NCBI GenBank assembly: GCA_963921935.1
Contig: OY998176.1
Coordinates: 95,363,415 to 95,427,414, forward strand
Direction: 5' to 3'
Length of the DNA: 64,000 nucleotides
Source of the DNA: Galeruca laticollis
Lineage: Eukaryota > Arthropoda > Insecta > Coleoptera > Chrysomelidae
In this document: in pieces, positions 1-11,577 of the stretch
How positions within the stretch are numbered: the first letter of the stretch is position 1
Layout: each line of letters starts with the position of its first letter
The notes under the pieces: generated by a model
Database searches by the model: none
Seen by the model: only the letters and a program-made list of their open reading frames with translations
What the model was told of the DNA's origin: nothing
Made by a program: the position numbers and the translations under genes

Positions 1-127
1 ACTCATCTTTACTCAAAAATCGCAAATTTTCTACTTATTTATACATTTCGCTAGAGGCTGACGCAGTACCGACAACGTACTCGCAAGACTGACAGTGTAC
101 TACTGAATATAGTAGAAAGCTACACTA

Positions 128-186
128 GACGTGTTCACACGTCAACCGCCTGGGGGCATGGGTGCGCGTGACGTGTCGACACGTCA
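128..186. repeat. Paired palindromes in a GC-rich patch
   Basis: An 18-bp perfect palindrome, TGACGTGTCGACACGTCA (169-186), lies about 40 bp from a second near-palindrome, GACGTGTTCACACGTC (128-143), so GACGTGT/ACACGTC arms occur twice. The patch is much richer in GC than its surroundings. TGACGTG half-sites resemble bZIP-type sites, but I see no gene start nearby. It could equally be part of an LTR or another element end that starts outside the window. Confidence 0.5.
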
Positions 187-188
187 TG

Positions 189-1020
189 CGCAGTGAAGGT
201 GTTAAGCTATTCCACTGATCCATTTACTCAAATTACTTTTCTTCTTTGGTCTGCTATGAAATTTAGAAACAAGTTGAATGATTTCAATAATTATTGTTAC
301 AGTAAACTGAACATATCATTATTTTCCACTTCACGGTCTAATTATTCTCTGTATTAAAAGTTAGCTTGGTTTCTTCGATACTAATTTATCGTCTTCTATC
401 ATTATATAAACCTTTAAAGAATAATTTTCAATTCTCTCTGTATATACTTTACAACTCTCTCTAAGTTTGACATCCTATTAGGGGTTACACTTAATATGCA
501 AAACAAGGTAAACTGAATTAATTACCATTATCAACTACTTCATCTTTAGTTTTAAATGAAAACAGACATGTAAATTGAGGTTAGGCTTGTAGTTGAGAAA
601 CTATTAGGTCTACGACGCTTTTGTTCTTACGATTACTAGTTTACGGTATAAGGCTTAGTTATAACATAATTAATTAGAATTCTGACATTCATTCATTTTG
701 TTTTGCGAACAAAGTTCTTCAAAGTGACGGGTTATTTGTTCCAATATCCATAAAAGTGATAATTAGATTAATCGTATGTCGGTTTAGAACAATCAGACGA
801 ATCAGAAAAGTTTTTATATAATACAAAATTGTCGGGTTTGATTGGAACAAACTGACAAGAAAAGAGAGAAACGAATCAATATGTTTATGTATAGTTGAGG
901 ATTGTATGAATTTATTTTTGTTGTCTCTATCAAATATATGCATAACTTTTAGGATGTTCGGAAATAGTTACTATTTCTAAAAAATATTATATTTCCAGAA
1001 GAAACTAAGAATAGTAATTT
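189..1020. other. AT-rich, no gene seen
   Basis: No credible coding region, RNA gene or transposon terminus recognised. Short open frames here have no recognisable composition or motif. Confidence 0.4.
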
Positions 1021-1131
1021 ATGCAACAAGTGCATAAAGTGGTACTTTTCTTCACGAATGGAAAAAGTTGACACAGGCGAGTGCAGTATTTCCATGAGTG
1101 AAAAAAAGATACTTTATGCACATGTTGCATA
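1021..1131. repeat. Short inverted repeat (hairpin)
   Basis: ATGCAACAAGTGCATAAAG at 1021 pairs with the reverse complement of CTTTATGCACATGTTGCAT ending at 1131. The inner stretch (CTTCACNAATGGAAA against TTTCCATGAGTGAA) continues the pairing, giving about 45 bp of imperfect stem with a small loop. It resembles a foldback or MITE remnant; no target duplication is clear. Confidence 0.55.
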
Positions 1132-1309
1132 CATAATTTTTTCTATAGCCCTATACAAAAAAATAAAATTCAAATAGAAGTTTGGGATATTGAAATTGAG
1201 CTCCTTCGGTAAATTACAATTATACGTATTTCAAGTTTCATGAAAGTCCATCCTCGATGCCCAGCCAAGATTCATTGTATTAGCTTATGGGGAGCGTGAA
1301 ATAAAGTTA

Positions 1310-1440
1310 CCGTTATGGCACTTTTTTTAACGCTTTTTTACTTTTTATCACTCTAACCATAAACAACCACTTTAAGTGCTGCAAACCGATGAAATACAAG
1401 GTACTTTAAAGATAGGGCGTAGAAAAAACATTTTTAAGAA
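1310..1440 (+). repeat. Diverged interspersed repeat, copy 1
   Basis: The stretch TAACCATAAACA followed by GTACTTT, AAGATAG and GCGTAGAAAAA at 1358-1432 recurs with the same order and spacing at about 10,362-10,440. The family is not identified. Confidence 0.45.
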
Positions 1441-2150
1441 TACCAATCCTTTTTTTAATTTATATTTTAAATTTACACGCTTGCAGGTGAGGCGTCTGGT
1501 TTTACTCTGAATAACCAATATTCTTATGCGCGAATTTCACGTGGTTTGTGGTCCATCAGTTCAGTGTTGCCAGGTCGTACAATTCTAATTAAGTAAAGTT
1601 GCAGTCAAAAAATCAGTATTAAACAGAAGACAGCTTGGTTGGCAAATTTTACAGGCCAAGATATGCTTCATTCACCTATAAAGCGATAATTAATTTTATT
1701 CGTATGAACTTTTTTTCTTTTAACCATCTACTGAAAACAATATCAACAAAAGAACTAACCCATACTCATCTATTATTAATATAATCAAATCTAGAAACTC
1801 TATACTGAATATCAACAAGTAACAAAAAGAAATATCTTGTATAGGCATGATGACCTGTTTCGAAAAACTATTTTATAATGTTCTATATCAAATCAAATTC
1901 GAGAACTGGATACGACATTTTCCAGACCATAAGTAACTATACATGAAGAATGAATAAAGATGTAAGATTTATGACAATTCATATCTAATTAAACGGTTTT
2001 ATTTAGCTCACCCCGTTTGTTTTATTCTTGGGTCAAATTTAGTAATTCAAATTTCACCCTCTTCCTGTCAACCGATTGATCTGAAATTTTGTATACACTT
2101 TGGATTTTGGTGACGATACAATTATGTTTATTCATTATCATTATAAATTC

Positions 2151-2425
2151 AAGATGGCCGCCGCTACAAAATGGCGGATAATTTATGTTTTATCAATCCC
2201 ATCAATATGGGTATCAAATGAAAGGGCTCAACAAGCAGAATACAATATACTATAAAAAATTTAAATCCAAGATGGCGGCCGCTACAAAATGGCGGATACC
2301 GTAGGTTTTATCAATCCCATCAATATGGGTATCAAATGAAAGTGCTCAACCAATAGAATACAATATACTATATAAAATTAAAATCCAAGATAACGGCCTC
2401 TACAAAATGGCGGATAACGTAGGTT
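2151..2425 (+). repeat. 118-bp tandem repeat, about 2.3 copies
   Basis: Units begin with AAGATGGCNGCCGCTACAAA at 2151, 2269 and 2387, a constant 118-bp period. Each carries the inverted pair GATGGC/GCGG, then a conserved part reading CAATCCCATCAATATGGG. The third copy is cut short where it runs straight into the helicase remnant, so the repeat probably belongs to, or was captured by, the same element. Confidence 0.8.
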
Positions 2426-2595
2426 ACTTAGGTGCGAAACTAATTGAAAAAGGTCAAGCCTACGTGGCTCTCAGTAGAGTAAGATCTTTGCAGGGACTAC
2501 GTATAGAGGAGTTGGACTGCAATAAACTAACAGGCAAGAAACCTTGCAATAATGAAGCACTAAATGAATTAAACAGAATGCGAAATAAAAACTAA
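2407..2595 (+). pseudogene. Helitron/PIF1-type helicase, C-terminal remnant
   Basis: The reading frame contains GQAYVALSRVRSLQGLRI, the conserved C-terminal motif of SF1 PIF1 helicases as found in the Rep-Hel protein of Helitron rolling-circle transposons. Only about 55 residues remain: no Walker A/B motifs, no Rep HUH domain. The apparent N-terminus (MADNVGYLG) is partly derived from the tandem repeat that abuts it, so it is not a genuine start. A host PIF1 gene fragment is possible but less likely given the repeat setting. Confidence 0.7.
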
Positions 2596-2609
2596 AAACC
2601 AAAAAATAA

Positions 2610-3362
2610 AAATAGGTAAAAAAACTTTTTAAGTTAAACGGTTTTATGTTAAACATACATTGCAATGTTTAAGATAAATGTACTTAAAACCAAAAAATAA
2701 TAAAATAGATACAGTCGTGGGAATTATAAACATATGCATAGACTAGACTAAAATAAAACCGTGGGGCACGTCAATTGTCTACAAATTATCGACTTAATGT
2801 GCGATAGAAGAATCGTTTAATTCGTCGTTAGGCAGTTGGCCCGCAGACAATGAGGAAATTACTTACTATTTTCTTGCTCATGGAAATTCCAATAGTTATA
2901 CACTCCATGTAAATAAAAGAGATGTTTCAACTAGTTTATCGTTGGACATTCACACTGCTGGCTGGCGAGGAATCGTTTCACTGCTCGTCGTTTGTCTTTA
3001 ATCGACAAAACATATGATAAAAGTACTACTCGCTCACCACTATGAAACCCTAAAACTCGCTTATAATCGAGCTTGCTAGCTTGTTTCCACATTCTAGCCC
3101 TAATTATCACACGTCCATCGTTGTCGGTTGAACAACTGCCTAATTATAGTGTAACATTACAGAACAAGAATTTTAATCAACGATTGTAGACAATTGACGT
3201 GCCCCACGGTTTTATTTTAGTCTAGTCTATGCATATGTTTATAATTCCCAGGACTGTATCTATTTTATTATTTCTTGGTTTTCAGTACATTTATCTTAAA
3301 CATTGCAATGTATGTTTAACATAAGACCGTTTAACTTAAAAAGTTTTTTTACCTATTTTTTT
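2610..3362. repeat. Foldback with ~175-bp arms and 400-bp loop
   Basis: The sequence from about 2610 to 2784 recurs inverted from about 3185 to 3362 with few mismatches; for example GTGGGGCACGTCAATTGTCT at 2761 has its reverse complement at about 3189. The left arm begins 15 bp after the helicase stop codon. The 400-bp loop holds no recognisable gene. It may be a foldback/MITE or the inverted end of the Helitron-associated repeat. Confidence 0.75.
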
Positions 3363-3430
3363 ATAATTTCAAACCGCCCCCTTATTTTTTCTCGCACGTT
3401 TTATCTACTTATTTACGTTACTTTATTTGT

Positions 3431-3900
3431 TTGTTGACCTATTTAATATTTGTTTTAGTTTTTTATCCAATTTTAATTTTATTTTTGTTTATTTTAGGAA
3501 CGGTATACACCATTTCCGAATGTATATTGATTAGTAAGTGTGTAAATATTTTACGAGCACCGTTTTCAGCACTTAAAATTGCACTTTATCAGTCTTATTC
3601 AGCTTTTGCGTACCTAATTTACTCTATTTAATTCTTTATCGTGGTTGTCGTTATTGCAAAAAATTTAATTTCATATTATCAACGGCGAACTGGGAATATA
3701 CTTTCTGGTTCCGTTACATTAAAAAGGAACGAATGTTATTTCATCGCAAATGTTGATTTGAATAAACACAGAAAATATTAATTTCAACTCATGACTTCAT
3801 TTATGAATATATCATGTTCTGAAGAGGATAATTCATAACTATATCTCTTAAACTGGATATTAGTGATCTTCTCTAAAAAACGCAGTATAGGGAGTGCACT
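3431..3900. other. AT-rich, no gene seen
   Basis: A hydrophobic 66-codon frame (3431-3631) is present but looks like translated AT-rich DNA; no domain, no repeat ends. Confidence 0.35.
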
Positions 3901-3903
3901 CTG

Positions 3904-3906
<3 letters not shown>

Positions 3907-3969
<63 letters not shown>
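3907..3969. repeat. (TA)n microsatellite
   Basis: Uninterrupted TA array that directly abuts the left 3' end of the head-to-head Penelope-like pair. Confidence 0.95.
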
Positions 3970-3974
<5 letters not shown>

Positions 3975-4042
3975 TTTTTTCATTTATATTTCTTGGGAAT
4001 TTTTGGTCCTGGATTAATTAAATCATTAGATGATTTTTAAAT

Positions 4043-4096
4043 TTATGTTGTAATACATTAACGTTTCGGTCGTTTTTGACCTTCATCAGAATATAA
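4043..4096 (-). ncRNA. Hammerhead-like motif, left PLE copy
   Basis: On the minus strand CTGATGA (4083-4089), a 4-bp stem II (GGTC/GACC) and GAAAC (4063-4067) are in hammerhead order. The outer flanks TTATATT and AACATAA pair with one mismatch. It is the inverted counterpart of the motif at 5857-5910. Confidence 0.45.
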
Positions 4097-4469
4097 AACA
4101 CTAAAATAGAAATTGGTTCTTAAAATCCTATGTATACATTGTAAAACTATGACATACCTGTGGATTATATTCCAGCGAGTGCCACATCACATATTAAATT
4201 AAGTTAAAATAAAATGAACTTTAACGATACATTTAAAAACATTTTACAAGTAACGGTGTGTGTATCTCAACCTTCATAGTAGTACTGGTGTCTATGGCTA
4301 ATGGTATTATTTGAAAATGTTGTTTTTTCCTATACGCATTTATTTCTTTTTAATAATAGTTGTTATGGTTTTTGTTGGGAAACATACATGAAATAGTTGT
4401 TTACTTTATTATTCTATTTTATTATATTATTATAAATTGTGCTTAAAGATTTTGTGTCGGTTTTGTAAT

Positions 4470-4667
4470 TTAGGTTTTTTTTATAGAATTTTCCCGGAAT
4501 TCAGGGCAAGACAGTTTAATTGCCCGATCGGCCAGACCAATGATTACTGACTTTTTTTGGGACATGGGGTGTTGTGAATTGAAATTCAGGTATCTGGATG
4601 ACCAGGTTTCTTTCGTATACCACTCTGTTTTTATATTATTGTTTTTGTGATGGAGTGCTAAGTCCAA
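4470..4667 (-). pseudogene. PLE frame, internally deleted copy
   Basis: This minus-strand frame is nearly identical over 65 codons to the start of the forward frame at 4772 (differences include MDLALHH against MDLTLHH). It then breaks because the endonuclease region has been deleted and the frame fuses to 3' sequence. It has no function on its own; it documents that the left arm is an internal-deletion derivative. Confidence 0.8.
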
Positions 4668-4771
4668 AAAAGAAATTTTATTTTGTTTTTCTACTTCTAT
4701 TGTGAATTGAAGTTTGTTGTGGTAACTGTCAATTCACAATAGAAGTAGAAAAACAAAATAAAATTTCTTTT

Positions 4772-5539
4772 TTGGACTTAACACTCCATCACAAAAACAA
4801 TAATATAAAAACAGAGTGGTATACGAAAGAAACCTGGTCATCCAGATACCTGAATTTCAATTCACAACACCCCATGTCCCAAAAAAAGTCAGTAATCATT
4901 GGTCTAGCCGATCGGGCAATTAAACTGTCTTGCCCTGAATTCCGGGAAAATTCTATAAAAAAAGCAAAGGAAGCCCTTAAAATCAATAACTACCCAGAAA
5001 AACTGATAAACACCATCTTTAAAAAACGCATTCATAAGTTCCATAATCAAAACCTCCAAAAAAACCAAACAAACAATCAAAAGTACCTCTCCTTGCCTTA
5101 CATACCAGGACTATCCGAAAAATTCAACAACATTTTTAAAAACCATAACATTACAATTGCACATAAAGGGTACAACCTCTCAAAATCCAACTTCAGTAAA
5201 TTAAAGTCAAAAATTCCTGATCAAAAGAAGAGCAATATAGTTTATCAAATTCCATGCGGGGACTGCGACAGTGTCTATATCGGGCAAACTAGCCAATATT
5301 TAAAAAATCGGTTAAATGGTCACAAGTACGATAAGAAAAATAAAACTGCCTTAACAACACATATGCAGGATAAAAAGCATAGTTTTGATTTTGAGAACAC
5401 AAAAATTTTAAAAAGTGAAAGTCACACCAGAAAAAGAGAAATTTATGAAACTATAGAAATACAGAGAAATAAAAAAAACCTAAATTACAAAACCGACACA
5501 AAATCTTTAAGCAAAATTTATAATAATATAATAAAATAG
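4772..5539 (+). pseudogene. Penelope-like GIY-YIG endonuclease region
   Basis: The 255-codon frame is the C-terminal third of a Penelope-like polyprotein. Residues ~1-110 are a basic linker with the family's LPYIPGLSEKF motif. Residues ~140-240 form the GIY-YIG endonuclease: VYQIPCGDC then VYIGQTSQYLKNR, a following H, and a later E (residue ~220). The Cys pair inside the GIY-YIG spacing is typical of this family. In the intact protein this nuclease nicks target DNA and an upstream reverse transcriptase copies the RNA. No RT motif precedes it: the frame begins about 45 bp from the palindrome centre. The first ATG is therefore not a natural start. Confidence 0.85.
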
Positions 5540-5856
5540 AATAATAAAGTAAACAACTATTTCATGTATGTTTCCCAACAAAAACCATAACAACTATTAT
5601 TAAAAAGAAATAAATGCGTATAGGAAAAAACAACATTTTCAAATAATACCATTAGCCATAGAAACCAGTACTACTATGAAGGTTGAGATACACACACCGT
5701 TACTTGTAAAATGTTTTTAAATGTATCGTTAAAGTTCATTTTATTTTAACTTAATTTAATATGTGATGTGGCACTCGCTGGAATATAATCCACAGGTATG
5801 TCATAGTTTTACAATGTATACATAGGATTTTAAGAACCAATTTCTATTTTAGTGTT

Positions 5857-5910
5857 TTATATTCTGATGAAGGTCAAAAACGACCGAAACGTTAATGTAT
5901 TACAATATAA
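5857..5910 (+). ncRNA. Hammerhead ribozyme-like motif in PLE 3' region
   Basis: Order: TTATATT (5857-5863), CTGATGA (5864-5870), one extra A, stem II GGTC/GACC around AAAAAC, GAAAC (5886-5890), a short AT-rich segment, then AATATAA (5904-5910), which is fully complementary to the first 7 bases. This is the layout of a type I hammerhead with a short stem III, a motif established in Penelope-like elements. The extra base beside stem II and the lack of a clean stem III make activity uncertain. Confidence 0.55.
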
Positions 5911-6019
5911 ATTTAAAAATCATCTAATGATTTAATTAACCCAGGACCAAAAATTCCCAAGAAATATAAATGAAAAAAATATAAACTTTAAGGTCCAAGA
6001 AAAAAACTCGAATTTTCTA

Positions 6020-6025
6020 AATATA

Positions 6026-6077
<52 letters not shown>
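6020..6077. repeat. (TA)n microsatellite
   Basis: Interrupted then pure TA array, about 20 bp beyond the right 3' end of the PLE pair, mirroring the array at 3907. Confidence 0.9.
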
Positions 6078-6079
<2 letters not shown>

Positions 6080-6094
6080 GTTAAGATACAAGGT

Positions 6095-6435
6095 GGGCTC
6101 CTCCCATGTTAAATCTGAGGTATAAGTGAGCTCCGCGGTAAAATGAGCTCCGATATACGGAGCCCAGTTTACCAAGTCCTAAAAAAAGCATCAGCTACCT
6201 TATATTTATGTCTAGATTGATTTGGCATAGTTTTTAGATGGAGCTAATTTTGGCCGTTTTCGTGAATTTGTATATTTTTGTAGTGCGCGTGTATATTTCT
6301 AGATGGCGATATGTTGAAAACTTGATATACATTTTATGTTATATTTCTAGGTCAAAGTAGGATCCGATAACTTTGGCACCACTGCAGTTGAGTACCCCAT
6401 CACTGTAGCGGTCAGAGTGAGCTCCTTCTAGTATT
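6095..6435. repeat. Cluster of GGAGCTCCG-like motifs
   Basis: GGCTCC, GAGCTCCG (twice), TATACGGAGCCC, GGAGCT, GGATCCGATA and GAGCTCC occur at irregular 20-90 bp spacing, several followed or preceded by TATA-like strings. A related cluster lies at 13,790-14,030. Both adjoin (TA)n. No gene recognised. Confidence 0.45.
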
Positions 6436-6439
6436 ATTC

Positions 6440-9400
6440 TACCAAATTGGTAAAGACTTACATCATCGGTTATTTCTTGTTACAGTTAAAGTATTATTCA
6501 TGAAAATCAAGGCTATGAGTCTATTTTCAAATATATATTTAGGAATGAGTTACGTATACCATGCAAGGGCTCTCAAATAATTTGACATATTAAACGATTC
6601 GGTAACGGGAGCTTTGAGGTTGGCTGTTTTTTGTTTTAGATATGAATGCAAATTATAATTACTTTAATTTATTTAGATAACATAACTCTGTCATTTTGAA
6701 TCTTGAAAGTAATTTTAATAACAATATTCAAAACGTTTCAATTACATTGTAGACCTTATTGACTCGAGGTTATAACAATTTTTATTATATTGTAAATAGA
6801 AAGTGTGAAATTAATAATCTACTTTTTCGGATTATAATTTTACTGATTTAATAGATAAGTTCTTCTTGAATTTAAAAATGGCTGAGTAATCACGATGTTT
6901 ATTTCATTGCCTGTTTGTTCCTATTTAGGTTTGAGCTCAATTAGGCATATATATTTTTGTTTTTTTTCATTATGTTTATAGATTATATCTACCGGCTTTA
7001 ATTTTATGGCAAGATAGACTGAATGAATATAACCAAATATTACGTTAATTACATATAGAGACTGTTGGACTATACCAAAGAAGAAGGACAATTACCTAAG
7101 CTGAAGCCTTCGGATATCCTAAAAATTTTCTAGGAAATAGGACTAAAGGAAATACTCTAGTTTCTCAGACTTTCCTCAGGAACTAAGTAGAAAAAAGGAG
7201 ACACAATAGATCTCTTAGGTCTCAGTGAATGTCACCCCAGTAAACATTCATACATACACGATACCAAAAATTATTTACTAAATATATCTAGTTTGCGTCC
7301 TAACTGAGCTAGAGTTTTTTTCCAATTCTAGCTTTTATTTCTTGTATACATACGATGTAAACATCAAAATTCTTTTACGCGATTTTCATTTCCTTCATAT
7401 AATTTTCATGCTAGCATTTTAAGTTGGCGTCATGAAATTATGAGAATTTTAAGTGTCCAAACACAACAAAAATTCAAGTTGTTTATAAATACCATAACAA
7501 ACATTATACTTGTTTAGCCACTGTATATTTTAAGAGCTAAAAACTTATCATGCTTCGCTACACTGATTCTCAAAATGGGAAATACTAAGAACAAACTATT
7601 TATTTCTGAAGCTAAACATCCAAATTATAGCATGATCTTGATAAACACTCGTCTGTTTTTGTTGATTCGACATAACTTTGGGATAACTAATCTAATTAAA
7701 AATCGAGAGCTTCCGCTAGAGGGCTTTGATAAATTGACTATCAATATAACATTCCATTTATCAATGAAATTTCATAAATTTTAAAACAAACCAATCGGAA
7801 ATAATTAATAGCGACTATTGCACTTGAGCAACTATTAGCGACTACAGAAATAGTAACTTTCATTGGGAATCAAATGATTCTGTCAATTTTGGCAGTAATT
7901 AAATTGTCATATCATAATAAAATTTGTCCACGGCTGTTTGATAATGGATAATGTTTACATTTTACGTGTGGAGCTTCCTAAGAATGATGACGTTCATTAT
8001 TCACTAGTCAATAATAAGTATTGATAATCAACAAATCCCAGACAGGCCGTCGCAGGGCGAGTTCCAGCGATTACAATACAGCTGATAGCCAGTATTTTAA
8101 TTATTATACTGAATTAAAATAACCAGAAAGTTTAATATGAAAAACGAATCAGACGGTGAAATGAATGTTACCCCGCCGAACATAAGGGAAGCAGCACAAA
8201 TATGTAGACTCATTAGCTTGTACCCGCGACTTCGTCGACGTAGATCGTCAAATTAAATATTATGCTGATATGTAACTTATCTTGCTGCAAAAAATTCGTT
8301 GTTTTTTTTAATTCAAACCAATTCAATATTTAAAACGGAACAAAGTGGAATTTTATTATTATATATTATTGTGAAGTTAAATACATTTTTGCAATTATAC
8401 ATATCCACACATGTAGTAGTGTGTGCGCAACATAAATTTAGTTCAGCTCGTAAGTTTAAAAAACACCAAAACTGTGTACTTTTTTATCTTTACTACTCCA
8501 TATCTAGCAAACTAGGGTGAATATAACATACCAAAGTCTCAAAAAATGGACGCCTCTTTGTATAAAACAGCGCGATATCTTTTCAGTATATTTAGCAGTT
8601 ATTTCAGGCTCCAGTGGAGTACAAACATGTACTGTACAAGGCACGTGGTTAGAAACAATTATTGCATAATTGTTATCTGTATTGTGTGAGAATGTCCACG
8701 ATGACGTTTCGATTCACGAGAATATTAAATTTGGCTTTAAATCGGGTTCTAGATTGTAAGTATTTTTACAAAGTGTGTGATGACAAATAATGTTTATATT
8801 ATTACTTTTAGAAAATAAGTCAATTTTTCTGAAACATTTTCACATTGTTTTCAAGCTAAACAAATATATAACACATCCACAATGTTTTTGAAAAAGTATT
8901 ATTTTTGTGGAAGATTAAAGTACCATATAAAATCTGCTATTACAAAGCTGGTCAGAATTAAATACATTGATAAAATATCCAATGGAAAACAAAATATTTT
9001 ACTTATTAAAACTTTTCCATATCGAGTCTACAACTAAAATAGGACGGCTGGCTGTATATGAAGAACCGATAATCGTTGATAGAGAAATTACTGAAAATTG
9101 GATTTAAATTAAAGTATTATGTATTATAGAATATCAACAATACCTCTTTTGTTATCATCAATCAATTCTAAATTATTTTGAATAAAAAATCCTCAAATAA
9201 TTGGTGTACGGAAGGACAAAATAAATGAATGATTATCACCCGTTTATTTCAATAGAATTTGACAAAATTGGTTGAATATTTGACCAAATGAATAACAAAT
9301 CGTAAAGTTTCAAATCTCTTTACGGAGATATCCAACAATTTCATCATTTCATTTTAAAAGGGTTAACAAGGTATTCAATTTCTATAGTGATAAAGTGAAA

Positions 9401-9470
9401 TAGAATTTTAATTTTTCTTACGAGCACGAGATACTTTTAACAAATTATGTTGCATCTGTATATACTTTTT
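6440..9470. other. Long AT-rich stretch, no gene seen
   Basis: No coding region with recognisable motifs. A small fragment near 8213-8240 (ACCCGCGACTTCGTCGACGT) resembles the CGCGACTTCGT-type 3' sequence of insect LINE/SINE repeats, but it is too short to classify. The frames at 7575 and 8299 look non-coding. Confidence 0.35.
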
Positions 9471-9766
9471 ATGGGGTGTTCTATTTAGAATTGTCCATAT
9501 GGTAACTAGAGGAAGTATTTATCCCTACCGCATGCCTCTAGTGATAGAGGAAAATGATATTTTACCGCTAATTGAAGTATCCTAATATATAAAAAGTGGA
9601 AGGTGTAAAAACAATGGACTACAATCATTTCAAATATTTATGATATAACACCCTATGATCTCAGTAAGAAGGAATATTTTACTGAAGTGTTCTCGAATCT
9701 TCATATTTTGTGCTAAGGTTTCTGCTGTTACTATATGGACAATTGTTAATGAACCACCCTGTATAA
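9471..9766. mobile_element. MITE with ~36-bp diverged TIRs
   Basis: The left end TGGGGTGTTCTATTTAGAAT followed by TGTCCATATGGTAAC pairs with the reverse complement of the right end, which reads CAGGGTGGTTCATTAAC then AATTGTCCATATAGTAAC. Identity is about 75-80%. A TA on both flanks would fit a Tc1/mariner-type target duplication. About 290 bp, no coding capacity. Confidence 0.65.
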
Positions 9767-9769
9767 ATA

Positions 9770-11570
9770 TGACTGTTGTACAAGTGAAAAACACCATTTT
9801 TTACGATAACGTCAAAATTTCACTAAACTATGTTAAATCTGATGTTTTTACGTAGATGTGAGAGGTTCTGTGGTTGCTTGTATTTAGTTTTTGTAGCTTT
9901 AATTACATAGAACGATCGGAATAACTAATTTAGTAAAAAAAATGAAAAACTGTTACCTGCACTTTTATAAGTGAGAATGTAAAAAGGTTTATGATAACCC
10001 TGAAATATATGGTGGGTTAAAGGTTGATGTATGCGGTTGAAAAGGAATGAAAAATGGTATTCCTGGTATTTACAGTGAAAGGTAAAGTCGTACGAATAAC
10101 TATCCAGTGGAATAATTGTAGATACTAAAAAAGTCTACAATTCTTCAAACACATCTTAAATCTCCATTTTCTGTGTTGTTTTTCTTTGTCGTGAGAATAA
10201 TTCAATGTTAACGAAATTAAGTATACGAGTATGTACACTATTTCATATCTCAAATGAAATTATTTTATTGAAAACAATTAATAAGCTTGCGAGATATTTA
10301 TTTTTTATGGTCTGGAACACTTTGTTGAAGAAAATTGAACTGTGAAATATCATGGTACAGAATAACCATAAACATCCGTCTTAAGCGCAACAAAGCGGTG
10401 AAATAAATGGTACTTTGAAGATAGAGCGTAGAAAAATGACTATTAATATACAAATAATAATTATTTTTTATTAAATAATAAAGACAAAAAAATCACGAAA
10501 ACTATTACATTCAGGCATAGGGGAATGTTAAGAATATTTGATTGGAATCTAATATAGAATTGAGGCGACAAAAAAATATTTTGCTATTTAAAAAAACACA
10601 GTTATTACTATTATTCATTATCCAAAATTTACGTTAATTATTTTTCACCCTGTATAAAAAATGAAAGACGTTTTTCTGGGATATTATTGAGTTACCTTAC
10701 AGTGACCTTTGTCATAATTAGTTGTTGATAATTATATCAGCAATTTAGAAAGTTGAAAATATACTGGGTGTTTCATTTGGAATAACAAAGTGGACTGCAA
10801 CATAACTATGAGTATGTATCAAATAAATCATAATATATCAGGGGTAAGCTGTTTACTTAATAGCCGATAAATATTGAACAGTTTGTTCATAACTATTATA
10901 GATGAGAATATTTCCTTGTTTCATACTTTTTTCATTAGTCGGGTTTTAGTTTTTGAATTTACTTTTTATTCCGTATGCGATTACATCCTCTAGCGGGTAC
11001 TTTCAATATACTTTTTTAATTTTGAAATGTAGAGTCATGGGTTATCTGTTTAGAGAATACAGCAGGCATCTTTTAAATTTGCACACCGACTAAAGTTGTG
11101 CAGATTAATTATAGGTAATTAATCTCGTGTACTGACAAGAAGTGTGAATATTAAAACAATCGTTAAAATTCATAAAATTTAGAAATGGAAACTCAATTGA
11201 CATAAAACATAAAATTGGTAGTTTTGACAAAAGTTTGATACTGTATTATTTTCATAAACGATTTAAATTGTCTAATTTCATAAAAGACATTGTTTGTTAG
11301 CACTAGACAATGTCTCAGTAACACGGAAACATCTAGTTCTGAATATTAACCACCCGAGGAAAGTTTTTTTCCCAATAATTCAAACAGAGAAAACAATCTT
11401 TTTGACTCATCAGAGCGTATCACGATCCCACAAAATAAGGTGCCGTTGACAAGCTATGTCGTTTTACAAAACTTTTCCTTGGATTTCCACTACAATTCCA
11501 AAAATGAAATCGTAACACGTGATTTAACACTGGGAGATTCTACGTTTTAAAAAAATAATGATTCACATTT
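9770..11570. other. AT-rich, mostly unrecognised
   Basis: Apart from the dispersed repeat copy at 10,310-10,445 and isolated CACCCTGTATAAA / CTGGGTGTTTCATTTGGAATA strings (10,645 and 10,763) that look like single transposon termini, I see no gene. Confidence 0.35.
10310..10445 (+). repeat. Diverged interspersed repeat, copy 2
   Basis: Matches the repeat at 1310-1440: TAACCATAAACA, GGTACTTTGAAGATAGAGCG and TAGAAAAA in the same order. Roughly 75-80% identity by eye. Confidence 0.45.
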
Positions 11571-11577
11571 AGAACAG

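Larger units (their letters stand above)
3970..6000. mobile_element. Penelope-like element, head-to-head inverted pair
   Basis: Two copies of the same retroelement are joined at their 5'-truncated ends. The left copy (3970-4707) is inverted; the right copy (4729-6000) is forward; only about 20 bp separate them. Both 3' UTRs point outward and end next to (TA)n. The left copy lacks about 510 bp internally: its frame jumps from the first ~65 codons to sequence matching 5480. The right copy encodes a GIY-YIG endonuclease. Inverted, 5'-truncated pairs with outward 3' ends are a known habit of Penelope-like elements; the reverse transcriptase domain is missing from both. Confidence 0.85.
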
